Shown here: positions 54,734 to 64,000 of the stretch, piece after piece
Numbering within the stretch: position 1 is the first letter of the stretch
Layout of the letters: every line of letters begins with the position of its first letter
Source: Trichoplusia ni
Taxonomy: Eukaryota; Arthropoda; Insecta; Lepidoptera; Noctuidae
Assembly: GCF_003590095.1 (NCBI RefSeq)
Contig: NW_020800166.1
Span: forward strand, 1-64,000
Reading direction: 5' to 3'
DNA length: 64,000 nt
Program-made: the position numbers and the translations under genes
Notes under the pieces: generated by a model
Database searches by the model: none
Told to the model about the DNA's origin: nothing
Seen by the model: only the letters and a program-made list of their open reading frames with translations

Positions 54734-55483
54734 CTGTAACAAGGTAGACACGTATTTAAATTAAAGTGTTAGGAATAAATCAATGATCAGTGAATTAGCA
54801 TTTCACAATGTCATGTTGACAATTTTGTTTTAACTTTGATCGCAAATTATGTAATAAAATAGCGTGTTATATTTTTAGCTGCGTGGCCAATTAAAACGTT
54901 GCGAACGCACCTTCATTGCAAAGTGACCTTTGCATCTTTGGCTACCTAATCAAATTAAAAAAAAAAACAACAGTATGGCCGACACAGTTTAGAATTTCAC
55001 ATTTGACGTTTGTGTAATGTAACACTTACTTATCTGGTCTAGAATGCAGAAATACGAGCTGAATTTATATTCTAAGAATACAGTCAATTTTTTTCGTTCT
55101 AATTTTCTGATGTTAATTAGCAAAATTGTTTAATTTAAGTCTTTGAACTTTTTAATTAACGGTCATTGCCGTACATTTTAAATCTGTCAAAACGTAAAGA
55201 GTTCGTATTTAATTTTGAGAATGTATTAGGACTAGCATGACTGTCAGATTTTTATATAAATTATGGATCATAATATAATGGATTTAGATTTTTTTGGTAC
55301 TTTTAAAATATAGTTTTAAATACTTTTGCATGACGTTTGTTCTACATAGCAGTTGATATTTCGCAGTTTTATTCACTTGTTTTTTAATCTAACGTTTAAG
55401 AGCTTAATTTATGCCTTGAAACTAGAAATAAAAACATTTGTTTTTGGCTGAATGCTGCCTCTATTTTCTTAATTTAATAACTA
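54734..55483. other. region upstream of PLA2 exon 1
   Basis: Expected to hold the 5' UTR and promoter or a 5' UTR intron, if the start codon assignment is right. No convincing TATA or initiator could be chosen. Confidence 0.35.
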
Positions 55484-55758
55484 CTAGCTGTTGCCCGCGA
55501 CTTCGTCTGCGTGGTTAGAAGATATAAGTTATGACTTTTTCTTCGCTCCTATTGGTCGCAGCGTGATGATATACATATAGCCTAAAACCTCCCTCGATTA
55601 ATGGTATATTCAACACAAAAATATTTTTTCAATTTGAACCAGTAGTTTCTGAGATTAGCGCGTTCAAACAAACAATCAAACAAACAATTAGTATATACAT
55701 AGTACATACATAGTATATACATAGTAATTAGTATATATATAGTACAATTAGTATATAG
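55484..55758 (-). mobile_element. Helitron-like element, family A, with tandem expansion at its 5' end
   Basis: CTAGCTGTTGCCCGCGACTT at 55484; element body to about 55690; then a run of AGTATATACATAGTA-type units to 55758. Confidence 0.7.
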
Positions 55759-56189
55759 ATGCCAACGATATCTTCGCTACGTTTCATCGATTTTTAATTT
55801 CTCGCGCGGAGATTTTAATATTACGATAACTCATTACCTATTAACATTTTTGGCGTAGTGTAAAAGGCAATTTTGTTCTATATTACATGCATAATATATC
55901 TAACTTATTTATTTGGATAAGGATTAATACTGTATTGTTAAAAAGAGGTTCGTAAGTAACCAATAATTTTACTGTATTAAGAAAACACATAAAAATGGTT
56001 ATTGTGGGTTATCCTTGGAAGATAGACATATACCACCGCGGACTTTTTTGTAGATCTATTAAAGAGGTACAAACTCGCCATACATTGTTTTGTTGTAACT
56101 CCAAAGGTTTTGGCAGCGTTCTCGATGAAACCTCTCGAATGGCTTAATTTTTTCCGACATGTTTAACTAATATCGCTCTAATATCGTCA

Positions 56190-56390
56190 GTTTACACAAA
56201 ACCTAAACTTATTATACACTAAAACCTTCCTCAAGAATTGCTCTATCTATCGTTGAAAACCGCATAAAAATCCGTTCAGTACTTTTCTAGTTTATCGCGA
56301 ACAGACAGACAGACAGACGCGGCAGGGGACTTTGTTTTATAATATGTAAGGATAAGGATAAGGATAAGGATAAGGATAAGGATAAGGATT
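56190..56390 (-). mobile_element. Helitron-like element (family F) and GGATAA microsatellite
   Basis: AAACCTTCCTCAAGAATTGC, AAAATCCGTTCAGTACTTTT, ACAGACAGACAGACGCGGC, then seven tandem GGATAA units (56350-56390). Confidence 0.55.
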
Positions 56391-56571
56391 TGACGCAGTA
56401 GCCACTTTCTTGGACGTCATTTTTCTAGTTATTAATGAACCTATGAACCTTTGAAATAACGTGGCTTTCTATTGATATAAGAATTATCAAAATCGGTTCA
56501 GTAGATGTTAATAAAAAGTAAAGAAGGTAATCTATTCATCAGTGTATGTATAATATAACACTCATTTATTC

Positions 56572-56770
56572 ATTCCCGCCCGCTTTAAATCTTTTTAATC
56601 GACAATGATCCTACAGAAACATAAAATCTGGATAAAACTATCCTATGTGTTAATCCTGGTTATACGCTATCTGTGTACCAAGTTTCGTCAAAATCCGTTT
56701 AGTGTTTTTTGCGGGAAAGAGTAACAAACATCCATACATACAAACTTTCGCATTTATAATATTAGTAGGA
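56572..56770 (-). mobile_element. Helitron-like element, family B
   Basis: TGTGTTAATCCTGGTTATAC, ACCAAGTTTCGTCAAAATCC, TTTATAATATTAGTAGGA end; the CTAG terminus is lost. Confidence 0.7.
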
Positions 56771-57246
56771 TGTGTTTATACACAAAGTTAAGTCAATACC
56801 AATGACGTAGGTAGCCTATTATTCTGCCTATGTCTTGTGACCATAATAAGTGTATTTCTATACTATTTTCTAGACTAGTCTAGACTATTAGGACATAAAA
56901 TTAGCAATAAAAGTCTTATCTGTAAAGAAAGATCTATCATCTTAATGTGCTGTGTTTATTGTGTTACATTGAGTGTGTAAAATCTGTCATTTTACAAACT
57001 CCTACAGCAAGTACCAAATTGTGTCATTTTAAAACAACTGACATTTTACAAAAGACGCAAAGCAAGTATCAAATTTGATCATGTACCTCCTTGGAATATT
57101 CTAAAAAAGTTTCATCGAAATCTGTGCATTGTTTTAAGAATGCATAATCGTTATCACATGTCACTTGACGTCTATGAATTGTTTTAGGGTTTCTTGATCC
57201 AAGGGAATAAAGCGGAACTGTATCTCATAAACCGAAAGAGCTAGAC

Positions 57247-57532
57247 AATAGGGATGATGACAATTTTTGTCCCAGTGTCCGTCTTGTAGTTTTTTGTATA
57301 ATAATGAATACGTATTTTTTAATTTGTCCCGCAAACATAAATTCACCAAATTACAGTGAATGAAACTTACGCGTGACGTCACGATTGAGTATAAATTTTA
57401 CTCTATCGTTACGTCACAAGCCCCCTCTCCTAAACTTTAAAGCAGTTAATCTTTGTCAATTCTAGTTTTTCTGAAAAAGGAAAAAATACGTGTTTCATAC
57501 TTTTCAATTATCTTACAGTCATCATCCCTATT
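57247..57532. mobile_element. AATAGGGATGATGAC MITE, copy 3 (best ends)
   Basis: Perfect 15-bp terminal inverted repeat AATAGGGATGATGAC / GTCATCATCCCTATT, 286 bp. Centre 57370-57416 is a near-palindrome built on TGACGTCACGAT with TATAAATTTTA in the middle. Non-coding. Confidence 0.82.
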
Positions 57533-57978
57533 GAGATCGACGATGTATTTCTGTTGAGCATCGAAAAAACTATCCAGGTATGGCAACGACTAGTAGTAGA
57601 TACGTTCATACATTTAATTTTGATTCCTGCCCACCATTTTTTCTTTAATTATAGCTTGACAGACAAGTTTTTTTTTTATCCTATCCATATTATTGAATCC
57701 AACTCTCACACAAACAACATCGTAAATTACAAAATTTAGAAATAACTTAGTAATTTTACATAATGTCAGTTTTCCCTAAACTACCTGCGACATGCATACA
57801 TAATGCTTATTGTAGCTGTTGCGTGTTCGCATCGATCAAGATAACCGTTATCATTCGTATGGAAAATACTGTAAAAATGGCGACACGTGTAAACAAAACT
57901 ACTTGTAATATCCAGGGGAGGTATCACGTGTTCTGCAAATGATGAGCAATTGATTTGCCATCATTGCTGTAGTAACTG

Positions 57979-58050
57979 GTTGTCTGTGTGCATGTGATTT
58001 GTATGTTTGCCAAACTCCCGCGACACAAGGATTAAATTCCTTAGTGCGGG
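57979..58050 (+). mobile_element. tail fragment of SINE family S3
   Basis: AAACTCCCGCGACACAAGG and ATTAAATTCCTTAGTGCGGG tail hairpin. Confidence 0.6.
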
Positions 58051-58776
58051 ACATTTAGAAAAGAAAAGTGATGTAATGATAGTGAAAATTGTACAATGAT
58101 TCCTCCTAAATTGCTAAATATATTACGCTTTCTTGATAAGGATCTGGTTAAAATATTATTCAACTTGCAGCAATGACAAGTACATATTTCAAGTTTTAAT
58201 AAAAAAGAAACATTCAAAATCATTTCACTCAACCATTTCACTTAATTTAAAAGAAAATCGACCAATTGAGAAAATACTCCTTTTTAATTGGGTTATTAAA
58301 CGACCAAGGTATAAACACAATATTGAAAATTTAATTAATTTAATTAAAAATTTCTTTTTTAAATCTTCCGCCCTTGCACCTCATAATGGCCCAAGTGTTT
58401 ATTATCGAACTTATCCAAGAATACCTGCACCTTTAATATAACAAACTAAATTAAAATCACTCCATCTGTTCGTGAGCTAAAATGCCACAAACAGACAAAA
58501 ACTTTGAACACCCCTTTTTGCCGGAGGTTGAAAATTACTTATTTAGTATAATTATATCTTTTCTTATCTTTAAAATCAGATACAGAACAGGTATTTATCC
58601 TAACAGGTCCATGTGCTAAGAAATTCTTAGCAGTCTAACTACAGTCTAGGCAATAAATCTTTATCTGCCTAGATCTATTATTTCCAGTTAGAAATGTACA
58701 AGTATTGTCACCGCACCCTTCAGCCTTGGAAGCTTAAGGTAAGATTACAATGAGATACTGATTATGTATTCATTAC

Positions 58777-59068
58777 TAGCTGATGCCCGCGACTCCGTCC
58801 GCGTTTTAGTTCACAGAGAGAGACAGACAGACGGTCAAACAATTTTTACTGCAGTAGACCAAAAATCCAAAAAGAAGTTTTAAATTACGGACAGAAGTGT
58901 CATACATACTTTGACCCCCTATTACCTACCCTTGCAGACCTTTTTCCAGTTAAAAATAGCGTATGTCCTTTCTCAGGCTCTAGACTATCTGTGCCCCTAA
59001 TTCATTACAATCGGATCAGTAGTTTTGTCGTGAAAGTGAGACAGACCGACACTTACGTATTAGGGATA
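58777..59068 (-). mobile_element. Helitron-like element, family C
   Basis: CTAGCTGATGCCCGCGACTC, CTTTCTCAGGCTCTAGACTA, CATTACAATCGGATCAGTAG, AAGTGAGACAGACCGAC. Confidence 0.7.
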
Positions 59069-59071
59069 CGA

Positions 59072-59222
59072 TCCTTACTAATATTATAAATGCGAAAGTA
59101 AATCTGTCTGTCTGTCTGTTTGTTATGCTTTCACGTCTAAACCACGGAACTGATTTTAATGAAATTTGGTACAGAGATAGAATCGACCTTGAGAAAGAAC
59201 ATAGGATAGTTTTTGTCCCGGA
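59072..59222 (+). mobile_element. Helitron-like element, family B, 3'-truncated
   Basis: TCCTTACTAATATTATAAAT start, (CTGT)n run, AATGAAATTTGGTACAGAGA, then lost after TTTTTGTCCCGGA. It lies tail-to-tail with the family C copy. Confidence 0.65.
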
Positions 59223-59423
59223 ATTTTGAAGAGTTCTCTTGGAAACGCGATATATTGCTAAATTGTTTTATGACTTCGCTTTGTATATATATTTATTTGC
59301 TCGTGACTGTACCTGCCTTTACAACGTCATCCCACCACGTCTGGCATACAAATGTGTTTCGAAATCTGCCTGAATGTCTTAGCACTAGCTTGTTATGTCT
59401 AAAATCATTATTACTATGACAAC

Positions 59424-59664
59424 GATCCCAAATTCTGCTATTTACATTGGCCGATGAATAGCTTAAAATGTCACTTTTCGTATCCTCTTAAATTTTTTTC
59501 CTCCAAATAATTGGAAATTTAGTATGGGACGGTACACTCAAGGTTAATACAATTAATTTTTAATTATTGTGTTGGCATTATGCTTAGGAGAATAGGAATA
59601 ATTTCAAATTTAATCTGATTCCCATTCATTCATCGGCTATTGTAAATAGCAGAATTAGAGCCCT
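59424..59664. mobile_element. GGGCCC palindromic MITE, diverged
   Basis: GATCCCAAATTCTGCTATTT, ATAATTGGAAATTTAGTATG, CATTCATTCATCGGCTATTG, AGCAGAATTAGAGCCC. Confidence 0.7.
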
Positions 59665-59787
59665 GTGCTGTCTCAATCTGAATCTATTGACAAATTATGA
59701 TGAAATGGCATTAAATTCAACTTCAATTTTAATTAACTATAATTAAACTTATTATATATAACAATTTTTTAGTAACGACTCTGAGGA

Positions 59788-59966
59788 TTTTAATGCTTGC
59801 ATCGCATGAAGTTTCGGAAACATTCAAGTCACATGCAATACACCAAGACTTAAAACAAGCATTCGTATATCACACAAATGCTTGCCCTGCGCGAGGACTG
59901 GGGGATTGAACCTAAGACACGACGCGCCTAGTGGACTTGGCGTGGTGACTTTAACCACTCGGCATT
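59788..59966 (-). mobile_element. tRNA-headed SINE, family S3
   Basis: AACATTCAAGTCACATGCAA, CACAAATGCTTGCCCTGCGC, GGGGATTGAACC, CCACTCGGCA. Confidence 0.65.
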
Positions 59967-60284
59967 AATTTAAAATATAAACCACTCAACAGAATTCGAT
60001 ATAATTTGACAAATGGATAATTTTGTAGAATCCTAATCTGGTATCTAATAAATATATTCAATTACAACGTAGTAAAGCAATAAATTAAATAGACAATACT
60101 ATTCTTGTATTTAGCAACAATTTACAATTACATTTAAATGACATGCATCGTGTAGTTAATGTCACAATACGGCGGCCATGTTCCTATTCAATGACCGATT
60201 TTCAAATTTGAATTTCGATGCGTCATTCTTGTTTTAAGCTTCGTGATATTTTGCTAGGATGCATTGGCAGCTGTCAAAATGACA

Positions 60285-60497
60285 TCTTACTAATATTATA
60301 AACGCGAAACTTTGCAAGTACCTATGGATGTTTGTTCGTTTTTCACGAAAAAACTAATGAACGGATTTCGACGAAACTTGGTACTCTGATAGTGTATAAC
60401 CAGGATTAGCACATATAATATGGGTTTTTATCCCGATTTAATGTTTGCGTGGGATTATTTTCGATATTTAGCGGGCGGGCCAGTGGGCACCCGCTAG
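60285..60497 (+). mobile_element. Helitron-like element, family B (both ends)
   Basis: A|TCTTACTAATATTATAAACG start, GGCACCCGCTAG|T end; GAAACTTGGTACTCTGATAG and AACCAGGATTAGCAC inside. Confidence 0.78.
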
Positions 60498-60705
60498 TAA
60501 TATTCAATTAATTGATTATATCTCGGTTTATAAAATACCGCCTGTTGTCAGAAGGGTACACTGTCACTCTATTTTACCCTTCGGCTACTGAAATTCAAGA
60601 GGTACAGTAAAGTTTGTAACATTGCATAGTAGGGGGTGAGTAATCTCAAGACCAACAGAACCAAATTTGAAAACTCTTCCTTCAATACATTATTGGCGAG
60701 TGCCA

Positions 60706-60988
60706 CAAATAAGGTCATAACGAGTTCCTCCGTATTTCGGAAGGCACGTTAATTAATTGTGGGTCCCGGCTGTTATTCATACACCTTTGACAGTCGTTCC
60801 AGATATTAGTCAGAAGCTAGAAAGTCTGACAACCAGTCTAACTAACAAGTATCGTGTTGCCCAGGTAACTGGGTTGAGGAGGTCAGATAGTCAGACGCTC
60901 CTTGTAAAACACTGGTACTTAGCTGAATCCCTTTAGACTGGAAGCCGACCACAACATAGTTGGGAAATGGCTAGGCCGATGATTACTT
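60706..60988 (+). mobile_element. 5'-truncated 5S-headed SINE with 10-bp target duplication
   Basis: Flanked by GCGAGTGCCA at 60696-60705 and 60989-60998. Begins at the ATAACGAGTTCCTCCGT part of the head and ends GGGAAATGGCTAGGCCGATG. Confidence 0.82.
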
Positions 60989-61649
60989 GCGAGTGCCATA
61001 GATTGAAAATTAACCCGAAAAATGTCCAACAAATCGGGTAGAGTCAGCTAGTTATGTATAAAGGCCACTTGAACACACGTGGGTCATGATAGCCGGGCTC
61101 TCCGCCTCCGTAGAGTGGCGCGGCATTGACATGGACATAATACAGCCCAGCCATATTTGACGCCATGATAATTATTTTCGATTTAGCGCGTAAATTAAAA
61201 TATTCGTATGTCGAACGATCGAGTTTCAAGTCAAACGGCTGTGTTTTTTTTTTAATAATGTTTATTTGGTATCTAATACTTTAAGTAGCTTGGCAGAATG
61301 TTGATTTTAGCTGTGATACGTCTTCTGCAAAATCATTAAATGAATATGTGTATATGGAACGTATGAAATGTTTCTTTTAATATTTTGGGTGATTCTCCAG
61401 AAAAAAATAACACAAGCTAACGTCGTCGTTATCCGCACCAACTGGTCTAAGTAACTGTAGTACTAAATTGTTTAAATTTTTAAGTCATCTATTAATAGCC
61501 TGAGTACTTTACGAACTTGGATAAAAATAATATAGAATACATCAATCTGCAGTATCAAAAGTGTGGTTAGGATAATGACGTTTTTAACTTGTTTTACTTT
61601 TTTCCGGAGAATCACCCATTTGCATTTATTTTAAAACGACTCTTCGCAG

Positions 61650-61828
61650 CATGTAATTGATACTTGTATTGCGGGTGCTTCACAAACATTCAAATCAGAC
61701 ACACGACGACACACTCAGAACAAGCATTCGTGGATCACACAGACGCTTGTCCTGTAAGGGGATCGAACCCTCGACACTTCGCGCAGTGGGTTTGATTTGG
61801 TGACCTAAACCACTCGGCTATCAGTGCT
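61650..61828 (-). mobile_element. tRNA-headed SINE, family S3
   Basis: ACATTCAAATCAGACACACG, AAGCATTCGTGGATCACACA, AAGGGGATCGAACCCTCGAC, CCACTCGGCTATCAG. Confidence 0.68.
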
Positions 61829-61920
61829 GTCGGATCTTTTGCACTTATGCAAAAAATGCCCGTTTGACATTTGCGTTTTTAATTTTTTTTTTCATTGTTT
61901 TCAATCTACTCTATGAAAAA

Positions 61921-62190
61921 CTAGCTGTTGCCCGCGACTTCGCCCGCGTGGTTAGAAGATATAAGTTAGGATTTAATGAACGGAAGCCCTCGAAGATGAA
62001 TAATTTTCCGGTTTTTTCCACATTTTACATTGTATCTTCGCTCCTATTAGTCGCAGCGTGATGTTATATAGCCTATAGCCTTCCTCAAGGAAACATCTAT
62101 TTAACACAAAAAGAATTTTTCAATTTGAACCAGTAGTTCCAGAGATTAGCGCCTTCAAACAAACAAACAAACTCTTCAGCTTTATAGATT
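61921..62190 (-). mobile_element. Helitron-like element, family A variant
   Basis: CTAGCTGTTGCCCGCGACTT to AACTCTTCAGCTTTATAGAT; shares the CCCTCGAAGATGAATAATTT segment with 31116. Confidence 0.75.
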
Positions 62191-62282
62191 ATGTATTTTA
62201 TCATGACATAGAGCTGATCTCATGTTGGTATTAGAGTTAGAGTTTGGCAGTAGGAGTATTGGTCATAGTTGGCTATAGGTAA

Positions 62283-62443
62283 CGCCAAAGTCATTGTACG
62301 TGACGTGTTCGATCCCCGCGTAGGACAAGCATTTGTGTGATCCACGAATGCTTGTTCTGAGTCTGGGTGTCTTTGTGCATGTGACTTGAATGTCTTGTGA
62401 AATCCCCGCGACACAAGGATTATAATTATTTATGTAGGAGTTG
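62283..62443 (+). mobile_element. tRNA-headed SINE, family S3, head-truncated
   Basis: GTGTTCGATCCCCGCGTAGG, ACAAGCATTTGTGTGATCCA, CGAATGCTTGTTCTGAGTCT, CCCCGCGACACAAGGATTAT. Confidence 0.7.
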
Positions 62444-62672
62444 TTTAAGCAGAATAGTCGTCTCTTTGATCATGAGAAGGTATAAAATCAAATAAATCTT
62501 CTATAAATAACTCAGATATTTATTTCAAAATATATTATGTCAGTTTACATATTGTGTAGGTATCAGAAACTGCTGAATCAATAACAATTCAAGTTCGTTG
62601 ACAAGTAAAATTCACAGACCATTACAAATAAGGCTATTTTATTAGAATGCACTACATATTAAGTATAATCTG

Positions 62673-62841
62673 TATTTATTGGGGTTCCGTAAGGTTCCGC
62701 TGTCTGTCTGTCCGTCTGTCACCTCACCGGGCCGTATCTCAGAAACCGTGATAGCTAGACGGGTGAAATTTTCACAGATTATGTTTTTTTTTGTTTGCCT
62801 CAGTTATAGGGTTCCGATTTTACCATTTTACTACGGAACCA
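62673..62841. mobile_element. GGTTCCGTA-type repeat
   Basis: Opens GGGGTTCCGTAAGGTTCCGC, then a (CTGTCTGT) run and CGTATCTCAGAAACCGTGAT, and closes with CTACGGAACC, the inverse of the start. A diverged relative is at 50480-50550. Confidence 0.55.
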
Positions 62842-63232
62842 AAATGAATACAGATTATATAATTATAATACAAATCAAAGTAAAGCACCGCTTGATACGA
62901 CCATATATTTGATGGTTGATGTGTCTCTTTAACTTATTTCTACGGAACCAGAGTCACAAATCCGAGTCACATTTCAACGGTTAATATCTTATAACTACAC
63001 TTTATTATATTTAAATAACTATTATTTTCGAAGTTAATTGTTTTATTACAAAACCCTCACTGAAACTTGTTTTTCGTAAAAAATACATTATTCATATATA
63101 AAGTTGAGGGTCGCTGAGATTCAATACGACCTTTACTTCAATATTTCCGAATGCACTTGCTTAAATACCAAGATATTGAAACAGGTTAAGCGGTTCTTCC
63201 CAAGGTAAGTAAAATGATGGGATTTATATATA

Positions 63233-63470
63233 CTAACTCGCAGTTGCCTGCGATTTCGTCTGCGTGGTTAGAAGATATAAGTTATGACTTTTTCTTCGCT
63301 CCTATTAGTCGCAGTGTGATGGTATATAGCCTAAAACCTTCCTCGATGATTGGTCTATTCAACACAAAAAATGTTTTTTCAATTTGAACCAGTAGTTCCT
63401 GAGATTAGCGCGTTCAAACAAACAAACAAACTCTTCAACTTTATATATTAGTATAGATATAGATTAGTAT
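63233..63470 (-). mobile_element. Helitron-like element, family A, degenerate CTAG end
   Basis: CTCGCAGTTGCCTGCGATTT to AACTTTATATATTAGTATAG, followed by repeated ATAGATATA units. Confidence 0.7.
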
Positions 63471-63580
63471 AGATATATTAGAATAGATATTATATAACCG
63501 TAAAGATATGTTAAGATGTAAAAAGTTGGAAATTTAATTAGTTACTAGATTATCAGCGACTATTATCACATTCTACTAAT

Positions 63581-63785
63581 TCCTACTAATATTAAAAACG
63601 TGAAATTTTGTTTGTATAGTTGTTTGTTCCTCTTTCACGCAAAAAACTACTAAACGTGTTTAGACGAAACGTGGTAGACAGATAGTGTATAACCAGGATT
63701 AACACATAGGATGGTTTTTCCCGATTTTATGTTCCCGTGGGATCATTTTCGATTTATATCAGGCGGAACCGCGGGCAACAGCTAG
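63581..63785 (+). mobile_element. Helitron-like element, family B (both ends)
   Basis: TCCTACTAATATTAAAAACG start, GCGGGCAACAGCTAG|T end. Confidence 0.75.
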
Positions 63786-64000
63786 TTAACTAATAAGTTC
63801 AAATTCAAGACACAAACAAATTATCTTAATGACAGTAAACAACAAATATAAATCCTTTTTGTTAAATTGTAATTATTGTTTGACTATTTATCTAATCTAT
63901 CTAATTAATATGAGAAAAGAAGACAAAACAAAACGTTTTTAAATTTAGTACTTTTATATTTTCTCACGGATTTCATCAGGAGATGTTATAAAAACAATTT

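Overview
The window looks like a stretch of moth (Lepidoptera) nuclear genome, most likely noctuid-like. It is AT-rich and intron-like, with almost no long reading frames, and is saturated with short non-autonomous repeats. The diagnostic ones are many A|TC...CTAG|T Helitron-like elements, several tRNA-headed SINEs, a 5S-rRNA-headed SINE with long target-site duplications, LINE 3' fragments, and TIR/foldback MITEs. The order-level assignment rests on recognising these repeats, not on a search. No bacterial, organellar or CRISPR features are present.

One host gene can be assembled, on the minus strand: a secreted group III phospholipase A2 (bee-venom-type fold). Exon 1 (54726-54359) carries the start codon and signal peptide. 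Exon 2 (11944-11552) encodes the N-terminal pro-region. Two alternative versions of the catalytic exon follow, 3a (9827-9606) and 3b (5532-5308). Both encode the calcium loop and the His-Asp active site, both start and end in phase 2, and both join exon 2 in frame. The last exon(s) should lie left of the window. Intron 1 is about 42.4 kb and makes up most of the window. The region right of 54.7 kb is upstream of the first coding exon.

Inside intron 1, in the opposite orientation, sits a complete and very young Ty3/gypsy LTR retrotransposon (17352-25460, 8109 bp). Its 1069-bp LTRs differ at a single base, with an ATAT target duplication, a tRNA-Lys-type primer site, intact gag, and intact protease/RT/RNase H/integrase. 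Gag and pol are joined by a textbook -1 frameshift heptamer immediately before the gag stop, with a 10-bp long-range stem starting 9 nt downstream. There is no env.

The rest of the window is a patchwork of small repeats, some nested: SINEs inside Helitron-like elements, 5'-truncated SINE/LINE copies with 10-14 bp duplications, a three-copy MITE carrying a TGACGTCA palindrome, and large inverted-pair repeats. The strongest candidate for something undescribed is the pair of interchangeable catalytic exons in the phospholipase gene.
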